Shown here piece after piece: positions 43,932-53,480 of a DNA stretch of 64,000 bases. The stretch covers positions 1,488,001-1,552,000 of the forward strand of contig OY759767.1 in assembly GCA_963662705.2 (NCBI GenBank). The letters are read 5' to 3'. Position 1 is the stretch's first letter. The number at the start of each line of letters is the position of its first letter. The notes beneath the pieces were generated by a model. The model ran no database searches and had not been told where the DNA came from. It saw only the letters and a list, made by a program, of their open reading frames with translations. Source of the DNA: JAPPHA01 sp963662705. GTDB taxonomy: Bacteria; Pseudomonadota; Alphaproteobacteria; Rhodobacterales; Rhodobacteraceae. The translations under genes and the position numbers were made by a program.

Positions 43932-45698
43932 TCACCTCTGCCCACCCGGTGTTCCGCCCGGCGCTTCGACGCGGACCGTGACGATATCGGTATCGTGATA
44001 CTGCTGGTGGCGAACCCAGGACGCGAGGTGCCGCAACAGACGGAGTGAAACTTCCTGTTCGATCGCGTCTTCCTCCGCATGTTCGCCGAGTAGCGCAAGC
44101 CGATCCTGAAGATTTCCTCCGCCCGTCGAGGCGACGAATTCCAGGATTGCGCCGTCATCCTCCTTGCGCGCCGTCAGGAGCAAGCGCCGCCGTTCTGGCT
44201 CCTCTCCGGCTTCTTCCTTCCGCATGAGTGTCAGCAATGCTTCCTCGGAGACGGCATCGAGACGGTCCGCCATAGCCATGTCCCAACCGCTACGGGACGC
44301 GAACGCGGCAAGAACTTTCCTGATGTTCTCAAGGGCCGAGACGTCCAACTCCACTTCGACCCGGCTGTGGCGTGGTTTCGTCAACTCCGTGAAAAGGGTC
44401 ATAGTGATCGCCACGAGGCCGCCTGCCACCATCCCGTTGTGTAGATGCGGACCGGCAAGCGCCGTTATGTATTCCGGAAACACCACGCCGTTCTGGAAGC
44501 CAACGCCGACCCAAAACGCGATTCCGGCGATCGCGCCTTTGCGATAGTCGATCCCGTCCTGAACGACTATCCTCATGCCGATCACGAAGATGGTCGCCAT
44601 CATTACGGTGATGAACGCCGCGATGACCGGACCTGGTATCGCCACGATCACGGCGAGCGCCTTGGGAAGGAACGCCAGCGCGATGGCCACCGCCCCGTAA
44701 GCGACTCCGACCCGGCGGGAGCTGATCCCCGTGAGTTCGATCATCGACGTGCCCGTCGGACGGAACCCGATCGGCATCGTTCCCGCGAGGCTGGACAACA
44801 GATTGCCGGTCACGTCCGCCGCCACCGCGCCTTGCGTCGTGCGGAAGTCCACCGCCCGGGGCGGAGACCGGGAAACGCGTTGGACCGCGACGGAGCCGCT
44901 GATCGTCTGAATCGTGCAGACCACGGATATGAACAGAAATGCCGGAAGAAGGCCCCAGAAGGCAGGTCCGAAGTCGAGATCGAAACCCGGCCATCGAGCA
45001 TCCGGAAGACCGACCCACGGGGCTTCGGTGACGCGGTCGACTTCGTAGAGACCGAACGCTCCCGCGACCATCGAGCCGGCAACAATACCGATGACCGGTG
45101 CCCAGAGACGCAGCGGGCCCTTCGCCTTCAGCACGATGACAGAAATGACGAGCAGGGTCGCGAGAGTGCTCAAAGGAGCCGCCGACGGCGGAGCCCCGGC
45201 TGGCACATTTTTCAACTGGTCGAAGATGACCGGCATGACCGTGACCGGAGTCAGCATGAGGACCGTTCCCATGACAGTTGGCGTCAGAATCCGCCGAAAC
45301 AGCGAAAGCCGCGCGGAGAACACGAACTGAAAGAGAGCCAGGACGAGCACCAGGACGGCGAGCAACGCCGGACCGCCCTCGGTCAACGCCGAGATGCAGA
45401 CCGCGATCGAAGCTCCAGACGTTCCCGTTACGAGGATGTAACCGGCGCCGATCCGTCCGACCCGAATCGCCTGCAGGATCGTGACCACTCCGCAGATCAT
45501 GACCGACGCGGAGACCGCCCACAGCAGAAGCGACTCGGCCTCACCCGCGGCCCTGAATACGACCGTCGGAATGAGCACCGTGCCGGGTATGGCCATGCCG
45601 GCAAGTTGTATGCCGAGGCCAGCCGCAAGCATCGCCCGAATCTTCTTGTCGGGATGACGGCCGGAAGCGGATGTGGTGTCGGACGCGTCAGCGCTCAT
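43932..45698 (-). CDS. nucleobase:cation symporter-2 family permease with degenerate HATPase-like C-terminal domain
   Basis: 588 aa. Residues about 20-440 form a xanthine/uracil permease-type transporter: twelve or so membrane segments, GYILVTGTSGASIAVCISAL, and GNLLSSLAGTMPIGFRPTGTS close to the family motif. From about 455 a soluble tail of some 130 residues follows. It resembles an RsbW/HATPase fold: DRLDAVSEEALLTLM at the N-box, where the essential Asn is lost, and SLRLLRHLASWVRHQQY at the end. ATP binding is unlikely; a regulatory role is inferred. ATG 45698 is favoured over a GTG at 45722. It lies 117 bp downstream of the second TRAP system, on the same strand. Confidence 0.85.
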   Translation of the reverse strand: MSADASDTTSASGRHPDKKIRAMLAAGLGIQLAGMAIPGTVLIPTVVFRAAGEAESLLLWAVSASVMICGVVTILQAIRVGRIGAGYILVTGTSGASIAVCISALTEGGPALLAVLVLVLALFQFVFSARLSLFRRILTPTVMGTVLMLTPVTVMPVIFDQLKNVPAGAPPSAAPLSTLATLLVISVIVLKAKGPLRLWAPVIGIVAGSMVAGAFGLYEVDRVTEAPWVGLPDARWPGFDLDFGPAFWGLLPAFLFISVVCTIQTISGSVAVQRVSRSPPRAVDFRTTQGAVAADVTGNLLSSLAGTMPIGFRPTGTSMIELTGISSRRVGVAYGAVAIALAFLPKALAVIVAIPGPVIAAFITVMMATIFVIGMRIVVQDGIDYRKGAIAGIAFWVGVGFQNGVVFPEYITALAGPHLHNGMVAGGLVAITMTLFTELTKPRHSRVEVELDVSALENIRKVLAAFASRSGWDMAMADRLDAVSEEALLTLMRKEEAGEEPERRRLLLTARKEDDGAILEFVASTGGGNLQDRLALLGEHAEEDAIEQEVSLRLLRHLASWVRHQQYHDTDIVTVRVEAPGGTPGGQR

Positions 45699-45815
45699 GG
45701 CCTTAGCACCTGTGAGAAACACTTCGAATCGATCGCGATGGACCGCATCGGCGAGAATGAAGGAGGCTGGCGGGAGTCCCGGTTTCAGTTACGAAGTCCG
45801 CTCGAACAAATGACA

Positions 45816-47132
45816 TCAGAGCAACCCCGGGAGCCAGAGGCAGGTTGCGGGCACGGCCAGAATGATCGCGACACGGACAAAATCGCTCAGCAGGAATGGA
45901 AAGACGCCCCTGAACGATTCGCCGAGCGGGACATCGTCGGCCAAGGAGTTGATCACGTAGACGTTGAGGCCGATCGGAGGGGTGATTAACCCGACCTCGA
46001 CGACGATCAGGGTCAGGATCCCGAACCAGATGGCGATCTCCTCCTCCGTAAGGCCGAATTCGAGGCCGGTAACGAGGGGAAAGAAAACCGGCACTGTCAG
46101 CAGGATCATGGCCAGGCTGTCCATTACGCAGCCGAGAATCAGGTAGACGAGCAGGATGCCGATCAGGATTGACATCGGCGCCAATCCCGAAGCCGCGAAT
46201 GCGTTGGCCAACTCGATCGGGATCTGTGTCAATGCGAGAAAGCCGTTGTAGACCTCGGCACCGATCAGGATAAGGAAGATTGCCGCGGTAACCTGTGCGG
46301 TCTCGAGCAAGCTCGAGACGAAACCCGCCCAGTTCATTCGCCCGGACATGGACGCGAGCAGGAGCGTGGCCGCGGCCCCGATCGCCGCGCCTTCCGTCGG
46401 GGTGAACACGCCGAGATAGATACCGCCGATCACCATCAGAAAGATCGCCCCAACCGGCACCACCAGGCGCAGGCTCCGCACCCGCTCGCGGAACGGCGCG
46501 GCCGGAACGACAGGAGCCGATGCAGGGTTGAGCCGGACATATACGCTGACCGCTACCGAATAGCCGAGCGTTGCGATGGCGCCGGGGACCAGTGCGGCGA
46601 AGAACAGTTTGCCGATCGACTGCTCGGTGATGATCGCGTAGATCACCAGAATCACCGAAGGCGGAATCAGGATGCCGAGGGTGCCGCCGGCGGCCAGCGA
46701 GCCCGTGGCCAACGCCCCTGAGTAGCCGGAACGCCTCATCTCGGGCATTGCCACTGACGCCATCGTCGCCGCGGTCGCGAACGACGACCCGCAGATGGAG
46801 CCAAATGCTGCGCACCCGAAAACGGTTGAAATGGCCAGCCCACCGCGGCGGTGCCCCATCCAGGCGCGGGCCGAGTCGAACAGCGACCGGCCGAGCCCCG
46901 CACGGGTGGCGAACTGGCCCATCAACAGGAACAGCGGCAGCACCGAGAGGGTATAGCCCGAGGTCCGGCCGAAAGGACCCGTGTTGAGCAGGCCAAGCAG
47001 CGCTGGCCATCCCGCCAGCACGGAGAACCCGAAACCGCCGACCGCGAACATGGCGATCGCGACCGGCATCCGAAGGGCGATCAGCATCAGGCAGACGCCA
47101 AACAGGAGCCCGCCGAACTCGATATCGGTCAT
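45816..47132 (-). CDS. dctM: TRAP transporter large permease (DctM)
   Basis: 438 aa, twelve or so membrane segments. DctM landmarks: SVLPLFLLMGQFATRAG, GSLAAGGTLGILIPPSVILV, GVFTPTEGAAIGAAATL, and VEVGLITPPIGLNVYVI near the end. Forms the sodium-coupled channel with the DctQ encoded upstream. Overlaps dctQ by 4 nt. Second of three TRAP systems in the window; ligand unknown. Confidence 0.94.
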   Translation of the reverse strand: MTDIEFGGLLFGVCLMLIALRMPVAIAMFAVGGFGFSVLAGWPALLGLLNTGPFGRTSGYTLSVLPLFLLMGQFATRAGLGRSLFDSARAWMGHRRGGLAISTVFGCAAFGSICGSSFATAATMASVAMPEMRRSGYSGALATGSLAAGGTLGILIPPSVILVIYAIITEQSIGKLFFAALVPGAIATLGYSVAVSVYVRLNPASAPVVPAAPFRERVRSLRLVVPVGAIFLMVIGGIYLGVFTPTEGAAIGAAATLLLASMSGRMNWAGFVSSLLETAQVTAAIFLILIGAEVYNGFLALTQIPIELANAFAASGLAPMSILIGILLVYLILGCVMDSLAMILLTVPVFFPLVTGLEFGLTEEEIAIWFGILTLIVVEVGLITPPIGLNVYVINSLADDVPLGESFRGVFPFLLSDFVRVAIILAVPATCLWLPGLL

Positions 47133-47650
47133 TGGATAAGTGCGCGCAGATGGCGACAGAACCCCCAGACGGAGACACTAGTCAGCAACATCGCCCCCGG
47201 TAGCGCGGAGAAGTACCCCAACCAGATCGGAATGCCGAGAAACAGCGTCGTCTCGCCGTCCTCAAGCTTGTGCATGCCTCCCACCAAGAGACGCCAGGTG
47301 ATCAGCGCCGCAACTGTCGCGAAGACGAGATTGTGCGCCGTGTCCAACGCCGTCTTGTGACGCCGGCGCATTCTTCCGGTGAAAAACTCGACGGCGATGT
47401 TGCCATTCCTCATGTAGCAGTAGGGGAAGAAGGCGAATACCGCCACGCCGCAGGCAAGCTCGGTGATTTCGTAGTCTCCGGGTATCGGCGCGTTGAAGAG
47501 GTAGCGCCCGAGGACACTGATCCCGGTCATCGCAACGATTCCGATCAGGAGAATTCCGCCAGCTATCGCCAACGCTTTGGCCAGACGCCAGCAGACGGCG
47601 CCGAGGCCTCCATTTTGATGGAACCGGTTCGCGAAGCCCACGTCTTGCAT
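47129..47650 (-). CDS. dctQ: TRAP transporter small permease (DctQ)
   Basis: 173 aa with four membrane helices. ISVLGRYLFNAPIPGDYEI is the usual DctQ pattern around the end of helix 1, and the C-terminal helix pair contains GIPIWLGYFSALPGAMLL. Couples the binding protein to DctM. Starts 23 bp after dctP ends and overlaps dctM by 4 nt, so the three form one operon on the minus strand. Confidence 0.92.
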   Translation of the reverse strand: MQDVGFANRFHQNGGLGAVCWRLAKALAIAGGILLIGIVAMTGISVLGRYLFNAPIPGDYEITELACGVAVFAFFPYCYMRNGNIAVEFFTGRMRRRHKTALDTAHNLVFATVAALITWRLLVGGMHKLEDGETTLFLGIPIWLGYFSALPGAMLLTSVSVWGFCRHLRALIQ

Positions 47651-47673
47651 CGCTATCCACCACCCGCATGCGA

Positions 47674-48720
47674 CTATTGCTGATCGCCGGCGTACTTGGC
47701 GAGCAGGCGCTTCGCGTCAGCAAGAAGCGCTTGTCCGTCGTATCCCAGGGCACCGACCTTCTCGACCCATCCGTCGATGACCGTCCGGGTTTTCTCCTGC
47801 CAGCGCTGCCGCTCCGCCTCAGACAGGGACAGGATCGGCTGGCCTCGCTCAATCGCGATTGTCCGCCCTGGCTTCTCGTCTTCGCCCCATATCTGGCCGA
47901 GCTTCTTGGCCAACGCGATTCCGGTGCTGCTGTCGATGATTTCCTTGACGTCCGAAGGCAGTTCCTCGTAGCGGCGCTTGTTCATCGTCATCACGAACAG
48001 GACGCGGGATAGGGCGACTTCGGTGTGGTAGTTCGTCACTTCGTGCAGACGGAAGGGACGCATGATGGTCCAGGGGATTGCGGTTCCTTCGACCACGCCC
48101 CGTGAAAGGGCCTCGTAGACGGCAGGGATCGGCATGCCCACCGGGACAGCGCCCAACGCGCTGAGGGTCTCAGCACCGACACGCGAAGGGGTGCGTATCT
48201 TCATGCCCTCGAAGTCCTCAAGTACGCGAATCTGCTTCTCGACAGTGTGGATATGGGTCGGCGCGGTGGTGTGAAAGACCAGTGGGTGCGTGTCCTTGTA
48301 TTCGTCCGTCATCCACTTTTGATGGAACTCGGTCAGTGCCTGACTGGCCTCCAGCGCGTCGCCGGCGAGGAAGGGCAATTCAAAAACCTCTGTCAGCGGA
48401 AACCGCCCTGGCGAGTAACCCGGTATTGTCCAGATGATGTCGACCACGCCGTCACGTGCCTGGCCGTAGAGGTCCGACGGCCTTCCGCCGAGCTGCATTG
48501 CCGGAAATACCTGAACCTTGACCCGCCCCTTCGATTTCATTTCAATCTCGTCGGCCCATGGTTGTAGGAACAATCGGTGGGCGATCGCCTTGGGTGAGTT
48601 GAAATGGTGCAGCCGAAGGGTGATCTGCTCCGCGTCGGCGCGGTTTGGCGCCGAAAAAAGCAGTCCCAAGGCGAGCAAGATCAACGCCGCGGAGCCAGCA
48701 AACTCCCGAAATGAAGCCAA
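47674..48720 (-). CDS. dctP: TRAP transporter solute-binding protein (DctP)
   Basis: 348 aa if translation starts at TTG 48720, which has AGGACAGGA upstream and opens directly into a signal peptide (FAGSAALILLALGLLFSAPNRADA). A frame extending to 48819 lacks a better start. The mature protein is a normal DctP: LRLHHFNSPKAIAHRLF, MKIRTPSRVGAETLSALGA with the carboxylate-binding Arg, and SRGVVEGTAIPWTIMRP. The rare start codon would lower expression, or the true start is elsewhere. Ligand: probably an organic acid; no closer call possible. Confidence 0.9.
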   Translation of the reverse strand: MASFREFAGSAALILLALGLLFSAPNRADAEQITLRLHHFNSPKAIAHRLFLQPWADEIEMKSKGRVKVQVFPAMQLGGRPSDLYGQARDGVVDIIWTIPGYSPGRFPLTEVFELPFLAGDALEASQALTEFHQKWMTDEYKDTHPLVFHTTAPTHIHTVEKQIRVLEDFEGMKIRTPSRVGAETLSALGAVPVGMPIPAVYEALSRGVVEGTAIPWTIMRPFRLHEVTNYHTEVALSRVLFVMTMNKRRYEELPSDVKEIIDSSTGIALAKKLGQIWGEDEKPGRTIAIERGQPILSLSEAERQRWQEKTRTVIDGWVEKVGALGYDGQALLADAKRLLAKYAGDQQ

Positions 48721-48965
48721 ATGTCCTGTCCTTCGGTCTTCTGATGCCCGGCCCGAAACGAGCCGAGTGGTTTCAACAACGAGGGCTTCGAGAACATGTC
48801 CTGCGAAGGAGCAGCGCACGAGGCCGCGCGGGTTTGTACGGCGGGATAAGAGGTGGCGGACCGGTATCGATCAGACGTTGCCGATGCCGGCCCCCGAGGC
48901 GGAAAAATGGTCGACCGACCATTCCCCTTCCACCAGCCCAGAAAGATCGGTGTACCCCAAGATGT

Positions 48966-49262
48966 TCAATCGGGGCGTCCAGTTTTCCAGTCCAACTGCC
49001 GGACGCTGGCATCCTCGAGGAGGCCCAGTTTCTGGAGGGGATTGTCGGCGAGGAAAGCCTGCGCCACCTCGAGCGAAGGGGCTTCGATGACATTGAGAGT
49101 GCCGTTGATGTTCCCCCGGTCGTCGATCGTCGGACCGGCGCAGTGAACAGTCACATCGGGATGGTCAGGGTGGTCTCTCATATAGGACACGACGTCGTTC
49201 AGCGTTTCCCGCCGTTGCTGCGCCGTTCCGGGCTTGTCGGTTCCAAAAATCACAAAATACAT
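48966..49262 (-). CDS. YciI-like small protein
   Basis: 98 aa with the ferredoxin-like YCII pattern: MYFVIFGTDKPGTAQQRRE at the start and EVAQAFLADNPLQKLGLLED in the second half, with the conserved His/Asp region around HPDVTVHCAGP. YciI relatives include hydrolase-like and muconolactone isomerase-like folds; no reaction is assigned. Upstream of the dctPQM genes in the same direction with 245 bp between. A strong palindrome lies about 45 bp in front of its ATG. Confidence 0.85.
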   Translation of the reverse strand: MYFVIFGTDKPGTAQQRRETLNDVVSYMRDHPDHPDVTVHCAGPTIDDRGNINGTLNVIEAPSLEVAQAFLADNPLQKLGLLEDASVRQLDWKTGRPD

Positions 49263-49307
49263 CGGATGCTCCTCATGTTGAATATAGCATCAGTCATCAA
49301 AGCAAGT

Positions 49308-49329
49308 TTACCTTGATTGAATCAAGTAA
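49308..49329. promoter_or_regulatory. operator-like palindrome upstream of the YciI/TRAP operon
   Basis: CTTGATT-G-AATCAAG (49312-49326) is a perfect inverted repeat around one base, flanked by TTA and TAA that extend it. It sits where an operator would act on the minus-strand promoter (a TATATT-like -10 is near 49283). The GATT/AATC half-sites recur in the palindrome at 51458-51469. Confidence 0.6.
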
Positions 49330-49364
49330 AAATTTAGCAAAGACACAATTGGAACGTTAAACCA

Positions 49365-50512
49365 ATGCACGCAAGTCTTCATGCATCGTCTGTTCCTGCC
49401 GGAGAAGGCGGAACGCGAAGGGACGGGGCTGCGCTCATCGCCGATCGAAAGAAGGAAAAGTTTGCCCGCAAGCTGCTTGACCGGCTTCCGTTCGCGATGA
49501 TCCTCATTCACGACAGTGGCCGGATTACCCATTGCAACGGAGCAGCGGACACGCTTGCGTCGCGGATTGAAAAACGGTCACAATACGAACAGTTTTCGCG
49601 CACCTGCGGTTCTCGATGCGATCAAGGGAACGTTTGCCGACGGAAAGGCGAGTACAGCCGAATTCCAGGTTGCCGCCGGCGAACGACATTTTCAGGCCAG
49701 AACGGCCGTGCTTCCCAGGGCCTTCGGGCGCGACGGTCACCGCAGGCTTGCCATGCAGATTCATGACCGAACCGTCGAATATGCGACAGACGTCATGCGC
49801 ACGGATTTTGTCGCCAACCCCAGTCACGAGTTGAGAGCACGCTTCGCATCCGTTCTTGGCTACGTCGAGACATTGATGCCAGGCTCTCAAGACAATCCGT
49901 AAGTTCGGGACGAGTTTCTTGGAGTCATTCATGAACAAGGCCTCAGGATGCGACGTCTGTTTGACGATCTCATGTCATTGAGCCGAATTGAACTTGACGA
50001 ACACCTGTCCCGACGAACGCTGCGATGTCCGGGAGGCGGTCGGGCAGGTCACCGATGCCCTGAGACCGATCGCGGAAACCAACGAGGCCAGCCTGGTCAG
50101 TCGGCTGCCGGAAGGCGCAAGACTCGAAACGCTCGGCGATGCGGACCAATTGTCGCAAGATTTCACCAATCTGATAGAAAATGCCGTCAGGCATGGCGGC
50201 GGTGCCATTGAAATCACGGTCGCGGAAAGTGATCCGCGATTCCCCGACATGTTCGGGATCGTCGCCAGTGATTCCGGTCCTGGGATTGCCGGGGAGCATA
50301 TTCCACGCCTGACTGAGCGTTTTTGCGGGGTTGATGCGGCAAGAGACCGCGAGAAGGGGGGCACAGGACTTGGCCTGGCAATAGCCAAGCAAGTTCTCAA
50401 TCGCCATCACGGTACGCTGGAAATCAACGCGACACCCGGAGCAGGCAGTCGTTTGACAGTCTGGCTTCACAGCCTGGAAAACAGGACCGGAGGCGCCGCC
50501 CCGGCGGCATGA
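49365..50512 (+). pseudogene. PhoR-like sensor histidine kinase, inactivated by two frameshifts and a stop
   Basis: Frame 1 from ATG 49365 gives a PAS-like start (LLDRLPFAMILIHDSGRITH). It shifts near 49590 to a frame with ERHFQARTAVLPRAFGRDG and the H-box (VANPSHELRARFASVLGYVE). A TAA at 49900-49902 interrupts, with same-frame continuation GLRMRRLFDDLMSLSRIELD. A shift near 50010 leads to the last frame with the N-box (DFTNLIENAVRHGG), G1 (ASDSGPGI) and G2 (GGTGLGLAIAKQVLNRHHG). All kinase parts are recognisable but no single product can be made. No response regulator lies beside it. Confidence 0.85.
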
Positions 50513-50622
50513 ATCCCGGTGGTTTCGTCCGGCGCGTCGGAGGGCGGGCATTCAGCAACGCCGAAGCTCACGCGGTTACAGACCGCTATCGGGACTCCTC
50601 CGCACCCGGCGGCCGTTGCCGG

Positions 50623-51369
50623 CTACAATCGGTCGCCAACCCGTGCACTTGCCTCGATCAACAGGCCTTTCGCGGTGTCGAGGAACTCCTGGTTGAACCG
50701 GCTCAGCATGCCGAAAACCGAAATCGTCAGCCTGGTCTTGCCTTTTCCGTCCTTGACTGGAACCGCCAGTGCCGCGATGTCGGGCTCATTCTCGCCAAGG
50801 TTCAGGGCGTAACCCTGCCGAAGAGTTTTCTTCAGGTCTTCCTCAAGGGGTTCCAGGTCAACGGGTGCAGGCTTCGCGCCCGCGATCGTTGTCACAGCGA
50901 GGCGAGCGCGCCGTTCGTCGGAGGTCATCTGGGAAAGCCAAAGCTTGCCCTGTGCGGTCGTGTGCAACGGAAGCAATGTCCCCACGCTGACATTTACGGA
51001 AATCGGTCGCGAGGAATTGGCGACTGCCACGCATGTCGGTCCGAAACGAGTCAACCGGCAAGCCATGACCGACTCGTTGAGCGTGCTGCTCAGCAAGTCT
51101 ATTTCGGGCTGTACGATGATCGAGAGCGAACCGGATTCCCCCGCGAGCCAACCGAGTTCCTCAATCTTCTGACCCAACGCAAAACGACCGCGCCGGGTGA
51201 TTCGAAGGGCCCCGGCGTGTTCGAGCGTCATCAGGAACCGATGCGCGGTCGCCCGGCTCATCCCCAAGCGGGCAACCACGGTCTCCGCCGAGATCTCCTT
51301 TCGGTCGGCCGAAAACAGCGAGAGGATGCCGAATCCTTTCAGAATCGAATGGTTGAGAGGTGTGCTCAT
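50623..51369 (-). CDS. IclR-family transcriptional regulator
   Basis: 248 aa. The winged helix-turn-helix at about 8-60 contains ISAETVVARLGMSRATAHRF. The effector domain follows, with LLPLHTTAQGKLWLSQM, GYALNLGENEPDIAALAVPV and a C-terminal IEASARVGDRL. Divergent from the thiamin-diphosphate enzyme and TRAP genes, with about 345 bp between starts. It is likely to control them, perhaps in response to the imported acid or its product. Confidence 0.92.
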   Translation of the reverse strand: MSTPLNHSILKGFGILSLFSADRKEISAETVVARLGMSRATAHRFLMTLEHAGALRITRRGRFALGQKIEELGWLAGESGSLSIIVQPEIDLLSSTLNESVMACRLTRFGPTCVAVANSSRPISVNVSVGTLLPLHTTAQGKLWLSQMTSDERRARLAVTTIAGAKPAPVDLEPLEEDLKKTLRQGYALNLGENEPDIAALAVPVKDGKGKTRLTISVFGMLSRFNQEFLDTAKGLLIEASARVGDRL

Positions 51370-51713
51370 TCAGATTTCCGGGATTCCAAACGGCCAACGG
51401 TTCTTTTGTTCGGACGTGAACGATCTTGACAAGATTCAATGTAACATTCAAAATAAGAGATTGCAATCTTGTATAATGAGATAATTCGCAAAGGCAAAGC
51501 TGATGCCACTGACTTGCGACGAATCACTCGCCACCGTTTCGGGGATTTCCTTCGAACCGAATTCGCCGGTAAGCGATGAACACCGGATGAACTTTGGCGG
51601 AACCAGCGCGGGCGGATACGACCGACGCGGAGGATCGGCGGCGTTCGGCGAATTCACAGAACTGAACCGGGTTACGCTCGAGAACCCCGGCCAGATCGAT
51701 CGGACCTGAACCC
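51370..51713. promoter_or_regulatory. iclR/ThDP-enzyme divergent regulatory region
   Basis: Holds the perfect 12-bp palindrome AGATTGCAATCT at 51458-51469, followed at 51472-51477 by TATAAT, a consensus -10 for the plus-strand operon. The palindrome would overlap the promoter. A nearby imperfect site GATTCAAT (51433-51440) may extend the operator. A 68-codon plus frame (51503-51709) starts shortly after the presumed transcription start; it has no known domain and may be only leader sequence. Confidence 0.55.
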
Positions 51714-53441
51714 GTGCCCAGGGGAAATGAAGGGGCGGTGACCTTGTCGGCCGGCGGTGCGCTGTTCGGCAAGCTCAAGGCTCTTGGTGTCGACTTCGTC
51801 TTTGCCAATTCGGGTACCGATTTCCCGCCGATCATCGAGGGATTGATCGACGCCCGGAACCGGGGAATCGATCTGCCGCAAGCGGTGACAGTACCGCACG
51901 AACATGTTGCGCTCGGAATGGCTCACGGATTCTACCTGATTTCGGGCCGTCCACAGGCAGTGATGCTGCATACGAACGTCGGCCTGTCGAACGGTGCGAC
52001 AGGGGCCATAAACGCCGCCTGTGACCAGGTACCCGTGTTTCTGATGTCCGGGCGAACTCCCGTCATGGAAGGTGGCCGGTTCGGAGCGCGGACGGTGCCG
52101 ATCGGCTGGGGACAGGAGATGTATGACCAGTCTGCGCTGGTTCGGGAGGCGTGCAAGTGGGACTACGAACTGCGGTTTCCGGACCAGGTTCCGGATGTGC
52201 TTGACCGGGGTTGGGCCATCGCGAACTCGACGCCGAAGGGCCCGGTCTACCTGAGCCTGCCGAGAGAGGTTCTGTGCGCGCCATGCCTGAATGACAGGAT
52301 TGACAAGCCGTCCCGCATGGCGCCGGCGCTTTCGGCGCCATGTCACGATGCCCTTGAAGCCGCTGCCGGCCTGTTGGCGAACGCCAAGAGACCGTTGATC
52401 ATCGCCCAGAGAGGCGCCGGGACCGCGGAGGTTTTCGAGGCGCTGACGGATTTCGCAGAACGTTGGGCCATTCCGGTGTCCCACTATTGGGCCAACCAGA
52501 TAGCGGTTCGCATGTCGAGCCCGGTTCATGTCGGCTGGACCCCCGACGAATTCCTCGCTGATGCCGATGTCGTTCTTGTCATCAATGCCCTGGCACCCTG
52601 GTGGCCGGACCGCGCGTCGCCGAACGAAGACGCAATGATCGTCCAGCTCGGGCCTGATCCGCTCTTTGCCCGGTCGTCGCCGATGCGATGTTTTCGCTCG
52701 GACGTGACATTGACGGGAGATACGTCCGTGGCGTTGCGGCGCCTGATCGACGCGGTTGACAGGCAAACGCCCGACGATCGATCCATCGAGGCTCGGCGAG
52801 CGAAGATCGCCCGGATGTCCGAATCCGAACGAAAGAGGATCAGGGATACGGCCCGGGGCGGGAACAGGAGCCCGATGTCCAAGGACTGGGTTAGCCATTG
52901 CCTCGGCAAGGCATGCAAGGGCCACAAGGCCAGTATTTTCCATGAACTCGGCTGCCCGTTACCCCCCCTCGAACTCGACGATCACCTGAGCTACTTTCAG
53001 GAACCGCATTCCGGCGGGCTTGGCTGGGGCCTCCCCGCGGCCATGGGTGCGAAACTTGCCAGCCCGGACCGCCTCGTTTTCGCCACGGTCGGCGACGGAA
53101 GCTACATGTTCGCCAATCCGACCGCCTGCCACCTGGTTTGCGAAGCGCTTGAATTGCCGGTCGTGACCCTGGTCCTGAACAACGAGGAGTGGGCAGCGGT
53201 CCGCCATTCCGTCGAGGGCCTGTACAAGGGGGGACTCGCTTCCCGGTCCAACGATGTTCCATTGACGTCGCTCCGCCCGAGCCCGGACTTTTGCAAGATT
53301 GCCGAAGCAAGTCGGGCCTACACCGAAACGGTCGTCGATGGCGAAGAGCTTCCCGCCGCACTTGATCGGGCGATCAGGGCGGCGACGGAAGAAAATCGGC
53401 AATGTCTTCTGAACATTGCGATTGAACGAACCAGCCCGTAA
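51714..53441 (+). CDS. thiamin-diphosphate-dependent enzyme (acetolactate synthase/benzoylformate decarboxylase-like)
   Basis: 575 aa, three-domain ThDP enzyme starting at GTG 51714. The N-terminal PYR domain has the catalytic Glu in AVTVPHEHVALGMAHGFYL (preceded by His-Glu-His). A central domain spans about 200-340. The C-terminal PP domain has the cofactor motif VGDGSYMFANPTACHL and, 20-odd residues later, LNNEEW. Such enzymes decarboxylate 2-keto acids or join them to aldehydes; the exact reaction is not readable. It is followed 40 bp later by a TRAP operon, so it probably acts on an imported 2-keto acid. No small regulatory subunit of acetolactate synthase is present. Confidence 0.88.
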   Translation: MPRGNEGAVTLSAGGALFGKLKALGVDFVFANSGTDFPPIIEGLIDARNRGIDLPQAVTVPHEHVALGMAHGFYLISGRPQAVMLHTNVGLSNGATGAINAACDQVPVFLMSGRTPVMEGGRFGARTVPIGWGQEMYDQSALVREACKWDYELRFPDQVPDVLDRGWAIANSTPKGPVYLSLPREVLCAPCLNDRIDKPSRMAPALSAPCHDALEAAAGLLANAKRPLIIAQRGAGTAEVFEALTDFAERWAIPVSHYWANQIAVRMSSPVHVGWTPDEFLADADVVLVINALAPWWPDRASPNEDAMIVQLGPDPLFARSSPMRCFRSDVTLTGDTSVALRRLIDAVDRQTPDDRSIEARRAKIARMSESERKRIRDTARGGNRSPMSKDWVSHCLGKACKGHKASIFHELGCPLPPLELDDHLSYFQEPHSGGLGWGLPAAMGAKLASPDRLVFATVGDGSYMFANPTACHLVCEALELPVVTLVLNNEEWAAVRHSVEGLYKGGLASRSNDVPLTSLRPSPDFCKIAEASRAYTETVVDGEELPAALDRAIRAATEENRQCLLNIAIERTSP

Positions 53442-53480
53442 CATTTATGGGCGCAAATACGAAACCAGAAGGAGGATTCC

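Noticed and set aside
44445..45989. 514-codon plus frame opposite the permease and dctM genes
   Set aside because: It is antisense to clear transporter sequence and is almost entirely charged residues with no domain.
45703..47178. 491-codon minus frame overlapping dctM
   Set aside because: It is the same strand but another frame of dctM, Arg-rich and without motifs. dctM has the family motifs in full.
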